A DNA stretch of 64,000 bases from JAFAGX01 sp035624215 (GTDB lineage: Bacteria; Acidobacteriota; Terriglobia; Terriglobales; Acidobacteriaceae), in assembly GCA_035624215.1 (NCBI GenBank), contig DASPRY010000120.1, positions 1 to 64,000 on the forward strand. Direction: 5' to 3'. Both the position numbers and the translations under genes were made by a program. Below, piece by piece: positions 51,124-59,352 of the stretch; position 1 is the stretch's first letter, and every line of letters starts with the position of its first letter. Under the pieces are notes generated by a model. It made no database searches. It saw only the letters and a program-made list of their open reading frames with translations, and was not told where the DNA came from.

Positions 51124-53721
51124 ATGCAATCCAGACGGGTCGTGATCACGGGGCTGGGGGTGCTGGCTCCGAACGGCTGCGGCAAAGAGGCCTTCTGGCA
51201 GGCTTGCCTTTCGGGACGCTCGGGCGTTCGCCGCGTAAGCGGACTTGTCGCCGATGACCTTCCCACACGGATTGCCGGGGAAATCCCTGACTTTACGCCA
51301 GCAAGCTTCGGTCTGACACCGCTCGAGTGCGGGTTTATGGATCGCGGTACACAGCTTGCTGTTGCGGCAGCAAACCTGGCACTCGAGGATGCCAATTTGA
51401 GCAGCGCAGCTTTGCGCGATAAGGAGCGCCAGGTCTTTGGAGTGTACATGGGCACAGCCATGGCTTCGGTTCAGGAAGGGGAACGGCTGTGGGGACTGCT
51501 CACTGGCTGTGCGACTCATGAGCCGCGGATTCCGGCGGAGGGGATCGATCCTTCAGCGTTCATGTTGAGTTTTATGCCTTCGTCAGTAATCGCTGCGCGC
51601 CACTTGCTGCGTGGCCCATGTTTGACAGTTGGTACCGGGTGCTCGGCGGGCGCTGATGCCATCGGCGAGGCATTCCTGCATATCCAGCAAGGCCGGGCTG
51701 ATCGGATGCTGGCAGGGGGAACTGACTCGGCGCTCTGCCGAGCCGGCTTTACGGTATTTTGTGCGATGCATGCGCTGAGCCGGCGCAATGATGAACCGGA
51801 ACGTGCCTCGCGCCCTTATGAAGCGCAGCGCGATGGGTTTGTGTTGTCGGAGGGGGCCGCGGTCGTGCTGCTGGAGGAGCGAGAATTGGCTCTGGCTCGT
51901 GGGGCGCATATCTACGCCGAGGTACGGGCGTACGTTACTAATAACAACGCTTATCATATGGCGACGCTGCCAGAGGACGGCGCGCATTTGCAAATCCTGT
52001 TGCGCCAGGCGTTGCAGGCATCCGAACTTTCAGCAGAGCAACTCGGCTACATCAACTCTCATGGGAGTTCGACTCCCAGTAACGATGTCGCCGAGACAGT
52101 CGCCTACAAGAAGAGTTTGGGCGCGCAGTCCTATCGGGTTCCCATCAGCTCCACCAAATCCTTGATCGGTCACGCGCAGGGAGCGGCGAGCGCGATTGAG
52201 GTGCTGGTCACTGTACTGAGCCTGGATCGTCAGGTATTACCGCCGACGATCAACTTGGATGTGCCAGATCCCAGCTGCGACCTGGACTATGTTGCGAACG
52301 TCGCACGCGTGCTGGACAGCGATCAGCCATTGCGGTTTGCGCTAAGTCACTCCAGCGGTTTTGGCGGCGTGAACACGGCCCTGGTGCTGGCCAGAAATGA
52401 GGCAGATGGCCAGGTGAGGGGGATCTCGGCGGAGAGCCTGCCGGATGCACCGGTGTGGGCGCAGGCTGTGCCACGGCGGCGCGTTGTGATCACCGGTATG
52501 GGAGTGGTAGCGCCGAATGGCATTGGCAAGACTGCCTTCTGGAAAAGTGTATGTGAAGGGCGTTCCGTGATCGGGCCGTTAGGGCGCTACGACCGTACCG
52601 AGTTGCCGGTTCTCTATGTGGGCGAGGTAAAGGACTTTCATCCGGAACGTTTTCTTGATCGCAAGATTGTCCAGCGCACCGACCGCATGACGCATTTCAC
52701 CTTTGCGGCGGTGCAGGAGGCGCTACGCGACGCGGGACTCGAGATTGAGCAGGAAGATCCGCTGCGCACCGGAGCGGTAATCGCAAATACGATCGCCGGT
52801 GTGGACTATGTTACGGAACAGCTCAAGCGCGTGTATCGGCTGGGCCCGCATTTCATGAGTGCACACACGGCCCTGGCCTGGCTGCATGTCGCCAATGTAG
52901 GGCGGGTTTCGGTGCATTACGGGCTGCAGGGGTACTGCAAAGTGCCGATCAACAGTACGTGCGGGGGCCTGGACGCGCTTGGACAGGCGTATCAGGCCAT
53001 TGTGGGCAACACCGCGGACGTGCTCATCGCGGGAGGAACGGAAGCGCCTCTGCATCCCTGCGTTCTGCAGATGCTCGATGCGTGTCCTCCGTTCCATGGG
53101 AGAAGTGATCCTTTTTCCTACCGCCCTTTTGACTTGCGTGCGGATGGACTGGTGATCGCAGAGGGAGCAGGCATCTGCGTGCTGGAGGAGTATGAGCATG
53201 CGATGCAGCGTGGCGCTCCGATCTATGGCGAAATTGTGGGCTACGCCCAGACTTTTGCGCCCGGAGACCTGACACCTTACGCAGTTCCTGACGTTGCGGC
53301 TTACGTGCGCGCTCTGGAGCTGACGTTGTGTGAGGCGGGGATACGTACCTGTGACGTTGCTTGCGTCCTGTCTGATGGGCGAGCAATCCCTGCGTGGGAT
53401 GCGATGGAGACGGCAGCGCTCCACAAAGTTTTTGGAGCGGAGTTTGATACTCTGCCGTGCAGCGTGCCCCGCACACAATTCGGTCACACTCTTTCCGCTG
53501 CTGGAGCGCTCGATACCATTTGCGCACTTTTCGCACTGCGGGAGCGGCTTGTCCCTCCCACTATCAATTGCGAGACACCGAATCCTCGGCATTGCCCTCC
53601 CGGTCTCGTACGGGGAGTGACGGCGGGCATGAGCAATGGCTTCACAGGAGGACTCATTTGCGGGCGCGGACTGGGTGGTAGTCATGCGGTTCTGGCGGTT
53701 AAGAGTGCGGCGCCTTCCTAG
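51124..53721 (+). CDS. Fused type II PKS ketosynthase and chain-length factor (KSalpha-KSbeta)
   Basis: 865 residues from the ATG at 51124 after GGGGGAA. Domain 1 (about 1-425) is a full FabF-like ketosynthase: Cys173 in GTGCSAGADAIG, His313 in NSHGSSTPSND, Lys345 and His350 in SSTKSLIGHAQG. Domain 2 (about 450-855) starts again RRRVVITGMGVVAPNGIG and keeps Cys613 (NSTCGGLDALG) and His788 (FGHTLSAAG), but the HGTSTP box is replaced by LSDGRAIPAWDAME, matching the chain-length-factor signature (D/ADG-x-x-x-P-x-x-D) of type II PKS KSbeta. In actinomycetes KSalpha and KSbeta are separate, usually coupled genes. It would condense malonyl units on an acyl carrier protein, which is not found nearby. 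FAD hydroxylase follows in 35 bp. Confidence 0.85.
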   Translation: MQSRRVVITGLGVLAPNGCGKEAFWQACLSGRSGVRRVSGLVADDLPTRIAGEIPDFTPASFGLTPLECGFMDRGTQLAVAAANLALEDANLSSAALRDKERQVFGVYMGTAMASVQEGERLWGLLTGCATHEPRIPAEGIDPSAFMLSFMPSSVIAARHLLRGPCLTVGTGCSAGADAIGEAFLHIQQGRADRMLAGGTDSALCRAGFTVFCAMHALSRRNDEPERASRPYEAQRDGFVLSEGAAVVLLEERELALARGAHIYAEVRAYVTNNNAYHMATLPEDGAHLQILLRQALQASELSAEQLGYINSHGSSTPSNDVAETVAYKKSLGAQSYRVPISSTKSLIGHAQGAASAIEVLVTVLSLDRQVLPPTINLDVPDPSCDLDYVANVARVLDSDQPLRFALSHSSGFGGVNTALVLARNEADGQVRGISAESLPDAPVWAQAVPRRRVVITGMGVVAPNGIGKTAFWKSVCEGRSVIGPLGRYDRTELPVLYVGEVKDFHPERFLDRKIVQRTDRMTHFTFAAVQEALRDAGLEIEQEDPLRTGAVIANTIAGVDYVTEQLKRVYRLGPHFMSAHTALAWLHVANVGRVSVHYGLQGYCKVPINSTCGGLDALGQAYQAIVGNTADVLIAGGTEAPLHPCVLQMLDACPPFHGRSDPFSYRPFDLRADGLVIAEGAGICVLEEYEHAMQRGAPIYGEIVGYAQTFAPGDLTPYAVPDVAAYVRALELTLCEAGIRTCDVACVLSDGRAIPAWDAMETAALHKVFGAEFDTLPCSVPRTQFGHTLSAAGALDTICALFALRERLVPPTINCETPNPRHCPPGLVRGVTAGMSNGFTGGLICGRGLGGSHAVLAVKSAAPS

Positions 53722-53756
53722 GCTTGACCTGCCGAGGCCTCATCGGGACGACTCAA

Positions 53757-55367
53757 ATGGCCGACAAGTTTGTGCCAGTTGTCATCATCGGCGCTGGTCC
53801 AACAGGGCTTACAGCCGCCAACCTACTGGGCCAATACGGAATTGAAACCCTCCTGGTGGAACGCAACGCCGCCTTGAGCGATCTTCCGCGTGCCATCACG
53901 ATCGATGACGAGGGGCTGCGTATTTGTCAGGCGCTGGGACTGCGCGATGAAGTACTGAAGCACGTATTACTGGACGTCGGGGCGCAGTATTTCTCGCACG
54001 GGCAACTGGTAATGCGCCTGCCTCCCGGGATGAGGCGCAACGGATATCCACTCATCTCAACCTTCAGCCAGCCACAACTGGAGGCAACACTGCTGGCAGG
54101 AGCGCGGCGCTTTGCCAACGTTCAAGTTCTCTTCGAGCACACGCTTGAAGCCTTCACCCAAACAGACCAGGAAGTGCTTCTGAGTTTGCGCACACCCGCC
54201 GGAGAACTGCAGCGGATTGCTTGCGCCTATCTACTAGCGTGCGATGGCGCCAAAAGCGTGGTACGCCGCATCCTGGGCATTCCGATGAAGGGTGTAACTT
54301 TTCCGCAACGCTGGCTGGTGGTTGACGGGCTTGTGGGGGAGGACGCTGGTTTGGGAGGGTATGTCAGCTGCTTTTACGATCGAGATCGACCTGTGGTCAG
54401 TATTCCTGCACCGGATCGGCATTGGCGTTGGGAGTTCATGTTGCGGCCGGAAGAGGGCGAAGACATCCTGGGAGAAGCGCAAAACGGCTTCCCTTCAGAC
54501 CGGTTGAGGCAGATGCTTCGGCAGATTGGCGATCAGCGCGAACCCCACATCGTGCGGAAGAGTGTGTATACGTTTCATGCGTCTTATGCCACCGACTTTG
54601 CGCATGGGCGCGTCTTCCTGCTGGGTGATGCCGCTCATCTGCTTCCTCCGTTTGGAGGCCAGGGCATGAATAGCGGTCTGCGCGACGCCTTCAATCTGGC
54701 CTGGAAGCTGGCAATGGTGCTCCGCGGGGAGGGTCGGGCCGGCATCCTACCGACTTACCAACAGGAGCGCATGCCACATGTTGTCCAGATGCTCCGCTAC
54801 GCGACGTTTCTGGGCAAGCAATTGGTAATGCCGCGAAGCCGCTTGGGGACATTTGTGCGAGACACGGCTCTACGCGGGGTGATGAAAATACCGGCCGCTG
54901 CCCGCCGTGCAAGGGAAATGAGGATGAAGCCGGAATCCTTTTACAAACAAGGCCTCGTTGTAGCGGATGAACGCGCAGAGCGGTCCGTTCGCGGCCGCTT
55001 GCTTCCTCAACCGACCGTTGAGCTACCGGACAGGCGGGCGGTGTTGTTGGATGAGCTGTTGAGCCCCGGCTTCGCGTTGGTGCGCGTGCACGATGATCCG
55101 GATGAGGCATTCAAAGCGCTTCGGGCGGATATCTGGAAAAAATTGAGCCCGCGGAGGATTTGTCTGGTACCTGCGATCAAGCACGCGCGAGATGTAGGTC
55201 AGAAGGTGACCTGCGCGTTTGACGGCCAGCGGGAGATTTTCCGTTTCTTAAACGGCCGAAGCGATCGCTTTGTCCTGGTTCGGCCGGATCGCCACGTTCT
55301 GGGTACGTTTGGTGAAGACGGAGAGCAAGCCTTCGCGGCGGGCTTGCAAAAAGAGCTTTTCGCCTGA
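53757..55367 (+). CDS. FAD-dependent aromatic hydroxylase (MhpA-like group A monooxygenase)
   Basis: 536 residues. VVIIGAGPTGLTAANLLGQY is the FAD-binding Rossmann motif, LACDGAKSVVRRILGI the DG motif, and VFLLGDAAHLLPPFGGQGMN the GD motif, all intact. Overall similarity is to 3-(3-hydroxyphenyl)propionate hydroxylase (MhpA), whose relatives hydroxylate phenolic rings with NAD(P)H. A C-terminal thioredoxin-like part follows (DDPDEAFKALRADIWKK, FVLVRPDRHVLG). In this cluster it would hydroxylate the polyketide ring. It lies between the ketosynthase and a methyltransferase with short gaps on the same strand. Confidence 0.85.
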   Translation: MADKFVPVVIIGAGPTGLTAANLLGQYGIETLLVERNAALSDLPRAITIDDEGLRICQALGLRDEVLKHVLLDVGAQYFSHGQLVMRLPPGMRRNGYPLISTFSQPQLEATLLAGARRFANVQVLFEHTLEAFTQTDQEVLLSLRTPAGELQRIACAYLLACDGAKSVVRRILGIPMKGVTFPQRWLVVDGLVGEDAGLGGYVSCFYDRDRPVVSIPAPDRHWRWEFMLRPEEGEDILGEAQNGFPSDRLRQMLRQIGDQREPHIVRKSVYTFHASYATDFAHGRVFLLGDAAHLLPPFGGQGMNSGLRDAFNLAWKLAMVLRGEGRAGILPTYQQERMPHVVQMLRYATFLGKQLVMPRSRLGTFVRDTALRGVMKIPAAARRAREMRMKPESFYKQGLVVADERAERSVRGRLLPQPTVELPDRRAVLLDELLSPGFALVRVHDDPDEAFKALRADIWKKLSPRRICLVPAIKHARDVGQKVTCAFDGQREIFRFLNGRSDRFVLVRPDRHVLGTFGEDGEQAFAAGLQKELFA

Positions 55368-55388
55368 AGAAAGGTATGGGGTCAGTAA

Positions 55389-56174
55389 GTGCCGGTTGAC
55401 AACGAACTCTATAACCGCCTGAGCGAAACCTGGTGGGATGAGAATGAAGCTTTTGGTCTGTTGCGCACGGTCTTAGGGCCTGTTCGTTTTGGTTATTTCC
55501 GGCGAGCTTTGATCGAGAAATATGGGCGAGATCCCCAGGGGATCAAAGTGCTCGATGTGGGATGCGGAGGCGGTCTGCTGGCAGAGGAGTTTGCGCGGCT
55601 GGGATGTAAGGTAACCGGCCTCGATCCTTCAGAGGCGTCTTTGAGCACCGCAAGCAGGCATGCGCAGCAATCAGGCCTGGAGATAACCTACCGCCGGGGG
55701 GTCGGTGAGCAGATTCCTTATGCCGATGCTTCTTTCGATGTGGTGATTTGCTGTGACGTTTTGGAACATGTAAACGATGGGGCGCAAGTGATTGGGGAGA
55801 TTGCACGTGTCCTCAACAGGGGCGGGATTTTTTTCTATGACACGATTAACGCGACATGGCGGTCATGGCTCATGGTGATCAAAATGGCGCAAGAGTGGAA
55901 ATTGACCCGGTTTTTTCCACCTGACCTGCACGATTGGAAACATTTCATCAAGCCGCGACAGTTGCAACTATGGATGCAACGCTCGGGTTTGCAGAACGAG
56001 GAAGTGAAAGGGATGAGCCCACGGGGCAATCCGTTTGTGATCATGAGCAGGTTCGCAAAATACAGACGCGGGTTGGTTACGCTGGGAGAAATGGCCGAGG
56101 AAATCAAATTCCGGGAGTCAAGAGATGTTTCCGTGCTGTATATGGGGCATGCGGTGAAACAGCGGAGTTCCTGA
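55389..56174 (+). CDS. UbiG-like O-methyltransferase
   Basis: 261 residues from a GTG at 55389, preceded by GGGG seven bases upstream. VDNELYNRLSETWWDENEAF at the N terminus and IKVLDVGCGGGLLAEEFARL (SAM motif I), GLDPSEASLSTASRHAQQSG and DVVICCDVLEHVNDGAQVIG match UbiG, the ubiquinone 3-O-methyltransferase. The family methylates catechol oxygen, so here it probably methylates a hydroxyl made by the preceding hydroxylase. It is longer than the core UbiG domain in its C terminus (KLTRFFPPDLHDWKHFIKPR). The next gene (UbiA-like) is 16 bp away. Confidence 0.85.
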   Translation: MPVDNELYNRLSETWWDENEAFGLLRTVLGPVRFGYFRRALIEKYGRDPQGIKVLDVGCGGGLLAEEFARLGCKVTGLDPSEASLSTASRHAQQSGLEITYRRGVGEQIPYADASFDVVICCDVLEHVNDGAQVIGEIARVLNRGGIFFYDTINATWRSWLMVIKMAQEWKLTRFFPPDLHDWKHFIKPRQLQLWMQRSGLQNEEVKGMSPRGNPFVIMSRFAKYRRGLVTLGEMAEEIKFRESRDVSVLYMGHAVKQRSS

Positions 56175-56190
56175 GCGGGGAACGTTGCAA

Positions 56191-57078
56191 ATGGGCACTG
56201 CGGGAGTTGTTGCGAAGCGTAATCCGGCGGACGTTCTGGTTGGCTTCTTCTGGCTTTGCCACCCGGGCCCGATTGTCTTCAACGGGATTGCAGTTACGGT
56301 GTTTGCGCTGCTTGCCAGTTGGGGAGATATTCACTGGAAGATCCTGGCTTTGGCGGTGAGTGCACACATCGCCATGCAGCTCTCCATCGCGATTCTCAAC
56401 GATTATTGTGATCGGGAGCGCGATGTGTTGAGCAAGAAAAACAAGCCTATCGTGCGAGGACTGGTCCTGCCCCGGGAAGCGCTGTTCACTTCGTTGTTCA
56501 TGATGTTGGTCATGGTGGTGCTGCTCATCCCTCTTAATCGCGCGGCGCTGCTAATTTCTGTGATCTACCTTGCTCTTGGGCAAAGCTACAACCTGGGGTT
56601 AAAAACTACGCCCTGGGGTGGGGTGGTGTTTTCACTGGCGATTCCGCTCCTGCCGGTTTACGGGTTCGTTGCGGTGAATCATTTTGTGCCGTTGGTACTG
56701 TGGCAAATGCCAGTTACAGCCCCGCTCGGCCTGGCCTTGCATCTGGCGAATACTCTGCCAGACATTGAGCAGGATGCCGCTAATCAATTGCGGAACATTG
56801 CAGTTGTGCTGGGGGTGAGACGGTCGATGATTGCCACTTCCCTGCTGATCCTGCTGGCCGCCGCGGTAATCATGGTTCTGAAAATCACTGGCCTGATCCC
56901 TGCACAGGCGTGGCTGCTTTTCCCTACGTGGATTACGGCGATTCTGTCAGTCGCTGTCCTATATGTTGTGTTTGGTTCAAGAACATCGCACCAAGCGCGC
57001 CAGACTTATTTCTATTTTGTGGTATTAACCTGCCTTGTGCTTGCCGGGGGATGGATCGCCAGCGCTCTGATCAACTGA
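56191..57078 (+). CDS. UbiA-family prenyltransferase
   Basis: 295 residues from the ATG at 56191 (a TTG two codons upstream is possible). It is an integral membrane protein with about nine helices. NDYCDRERDVLSKKNKP has the first Asp-rich motif NDxxDxxxD, and LANTLPDIEQDAANQLRNIA contains the second (DxxxD), both needed for Mg-prenyl diphosphate binding. It transfers a prenyl chain to an aromatic acceptor. In this operon the acceptor would be the hydroxylated, methylated product. The last 54 bp overlap the 3' end of the convergent MBL gene. Confidence 0.85.
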   Translation: MGTAGVVAKRNPADVLVGFFWLCHPGPIVFNGIAVTVFALLASWGDIHWKILALAVSAHIAMQLSIAILNDYCDRERDVLSKKNKPIVRGLVLPREALFTSLFMMLVMVVLLIPLNRAALLISVIYLALGQSYNLGLKTTPWGGVVFSLAIPLLPVYGFVAVNHFVPLVLWQMPVTAPLGLALHLANTLPDIEQDAANQLRNIAVVLGVRRSMIATSLLILLAAAVIMVLKITGLIPAQAWLLFPTWITAILSVAVLYVVFGSRTSHQARQTYFYFVVLTCLVLAGGWIASALIN

Positions 57079-58236
57079 TCGCTCGAACACCTGCGCGTTG
57101 GGTTCGGAATTTGTGTGATAGCGGGCCGGGTGCAAGCGAACTGGCGTTGCGCCAGGAAACGTAGAAGCGAATTCCGCTTCTTCTGCGAAAATGCGAAGGC
57201 GCTCGAGAAGTTTTGGGTGATCGGTGCGCCGCTCGAACCAGCGATAGAGTGTGTAGACGCTCACCAGCAGACGCTCGGGAGAGTCCCATTGAGCAAATTG
57301 GCTGCAAGTGAATTCTGTGCTGTGTGCGATGTCATAAGCGGCCTTTTTCGCACCCATTCCAAGGTTGAAGCGTTGACGAACTTCCGTATCTAGAAATGTC
57401 CAATAATCCCTTAGCTGACGAATACCAGTCTTATCCGTAACAGGCCCATGACCCGGGATGATCACATCAACATCCATCTGAAGAATCTTATCCAGGGTGG
57501 AAATCCACTGCTCAACCGGGCCTGCCCACAACACTGGTGTGACGTCGATAAAAGCGGCATCACCGGCGAAGAGCGTCCTTGCATCTGGAACATAAACCAG
57601 AACGTCTCCCCGCGTGTGCATAGGGCCCACTTCGAGCAAATGCACCTCACGCCCACCGACGTCGATCCTGCATTCACCTGTGAACCGGCGTGAGGGCAAA
57701 GTCAGCTTTACCGGACGAGCATCATACGGGGCCAGCATGGCCTGCCACCATGATCCGATGCTCCGATATCTGGCCACCCCGGTCAGACGACCTACAAGCT
57801 TGAGCAGAGAACCAAGTTTTCCCAGAGACATGAAAGCTTTGGGAGAGAGTTCCTGCATCTCTTCGTAGCATGCCTGTGAACTAATGATCTCGGCGTCAGC
57901 CACCAGTTCGTTGCCCCAGCAATGATCGCCATCGGCATGCGTATTGACGAGATACCGAATAGGGCAGGTAGCGGTGAGTGGCCGCATGAGTTCGAGCATG
58001 CTGCGGGTATGCGGAAGATCAACCTGGGTATCAACCAGAAGAGATTCGCCGCGGCCAACAATCAGGCCGGTGTTGGTTTCGTTCCAAGACCCGTTAGGAG
58101 CTAGAAAGGCGTAGAGATTCTGACCGAGGTCGTAGACTCCTCTCGCGTAGCGGGCGCGTTCACGATAATTGGTGCGATCGGGCAGCGCATCGGCATAGAG
58201 CAGTGTCGATTTTCTTGCGCCGCCGTCTCGTTGCAA
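57025..58236 (-). CDS. Metallo-beta-lactamase-fold hydrolase
   Basis: 403 residues from a TTG at 58236 (after GGGGAGGACCAGG; a TTG at 58299 would make 424). NTHADGDHCWGN is the H-x-x-x-D-H metal-binding loop in its HADGDH form, VGPMHTRGDVLVYVPD and FAGDAAFID supply later ligands, and IIPGHGPVTDKTG the final His. The C-terminal ~110 residues are helical and atypical. MBL-fold thioesterases release products in several polyketide systems, so it may hydrolyse the cluster product or a thioester. It converges with the UbiA-like gene and overlaps it by 54 bp. Confidence 0.8.
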   Translation of the reverse strand: MQRDGGARKSTLLYADALPDRTNYRERARYARGVYDLGQNLYAFLAPNGSWNETNTGLIVGRGESLLVDTQVDLPHTRSMLELMRPLTATCPIRYLVNTHADGDHCWGNELVADAEIISSQACYEEMQELSPKAFMSLGKLGSLLKLVGRLTGVARYRSIGSWWQAMLAPYDARPVKLTLPSRRFTGECRIDVGGREVHLLEVGPMHTRGDVLVYVPDARTLFAGDAAFIDVTPVLWAGPVEQWISTLDKILQMDVDVIIPGHGPVTDKTGIRQLRDYWTFLDTEVRQRFNLGMGAKKAAYDIAHSTEFTCSQFAQWDSPERLLVSVYTLYRWFERRTDHPKLLERLRIFAEEAEFASTFPGATPVRLHPARYHTNSEPNAQVFERSVDQSAGDPSPGKHKAG

Positions 58237-58295
58237 AACCTGGTCCTCCCCGATGGGTATCGCAGCATCCGAAGGGGCCTTCCCCGGCCCACTTG

Positions 58296-59193
58296 TCAAA
58301 AGCTAAGGGAGGTAGCTGTGCCCATGGCTTCGGCCAGGTCAATGCGCGCATTAGTGTAGTCGAACAGTGCATCGACTTTCTCCGTCTTGGCAGTTTCCAA
58401 CTGAGTCTGGGCATCAATTACCTCAATGCTGGTGGTCAGGCCGACTTTGTACAGGCGGTTGGCGTGTGCCAGCACATCTTCTGCGAAGGAAACGGACTGT
58501 TCAGCGACCTCAACCTTCTGTCGTGCGGATGCCAAGGTCGCCAAAACCTTGCGGATATCCAATTCGACGTTCTTTCTGAGTTCCGTCTCCCGGATTTCTT
58601 CCTGGCGCATAAGAGAAGAGGCTTCGGCACGGTCCGCATCCATCCTTCCGCCATCGAATAAGGGAATCTTCAGTGTGGCTCCCAGAACGTGAGTTTGGAC
58701 ACCACTCAGCAGGCCATAATCCCCGTATCCGACGAGCGATGGCATGCGTTCGAGTTTTGCGGCGGTGTTTTTCAGTTTCGCGCTCGCGGTGCGCTGCCCT
58801 TGCTCCTTCAGGTCCGCTCGTGAGTTGAAAGCCGTTGTCAGAGCTTCGGGTACGGTAGGCATGTCTGAGGGAACGACCGCGAATGCACCGGTGAGTTTCA
58901 ATCGAGTATCCCAGCTCAAATTAAGCGCGTTGATCAGGTCGAGGTGGATGCGACGGAGCTCAGTCTCGTCCGAGATCAGTTGCTGCTGATGGCGCGCGAC
59001 GGCAAGGCTGGTGCGGGCCAGGTTGCAGAGTCGCCAACTTCTCGTCAAAGCTCTGCTGCATGCTCGCAATTCGATCTCCGAGCACCTTCACCTGTTCCTG
59101 CAGCTCGATGGTTTCTTTGTTGCCGCCGTGAGCGGGTACGCCATAGGCAAATATCAGCGCCAGGAAGATTCCGATCATCACATTGCGTTTCAT
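58296..59193 (-). pseudogene. Chimeric remnant: CpoB-like 5' end joined to the 3' half of a tolC-type gene
   Basis: The 5' part (59193 to about 59030) encodes a signal peptide (MKRNVMIGIFLALIFAYGVP) and a short coiled coil ETIELQEQVKVLGDRIASMQ QSFDEK, like the N terminus of CpoB/YbgF. At about 59030 the frame changes and continues in another frame with the second half of a TolC-like efflux protein: LAVARHQQQLISDETELRRI, GATLKIPLFDGGRMDADRAE, and VGLTTSIEVIDAQTQLETAK, ending LAEAMGTATSLSF. About 180 N-terminal residues of the TolC protein are missing. This looks like a deletion that fused two genes out of frame. The MBL gene begins at its end. Confidence 0.7.
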
Positions 59194-59352
59194 CGCGATT
59201 CCCTTTTGTGAGGCTTGAATCCAGCTCTATTTAGGCTACTCCGAAAAGGCTGAGTGTCAACCCTTGCTGCTGCGTGGTGAGAGCCCAGTTCGGAGAGAGC
59301 TGGCTAGATACGCCTTTGATCTACTGCTTTTCGCTTATACTCGTTCATCTTC

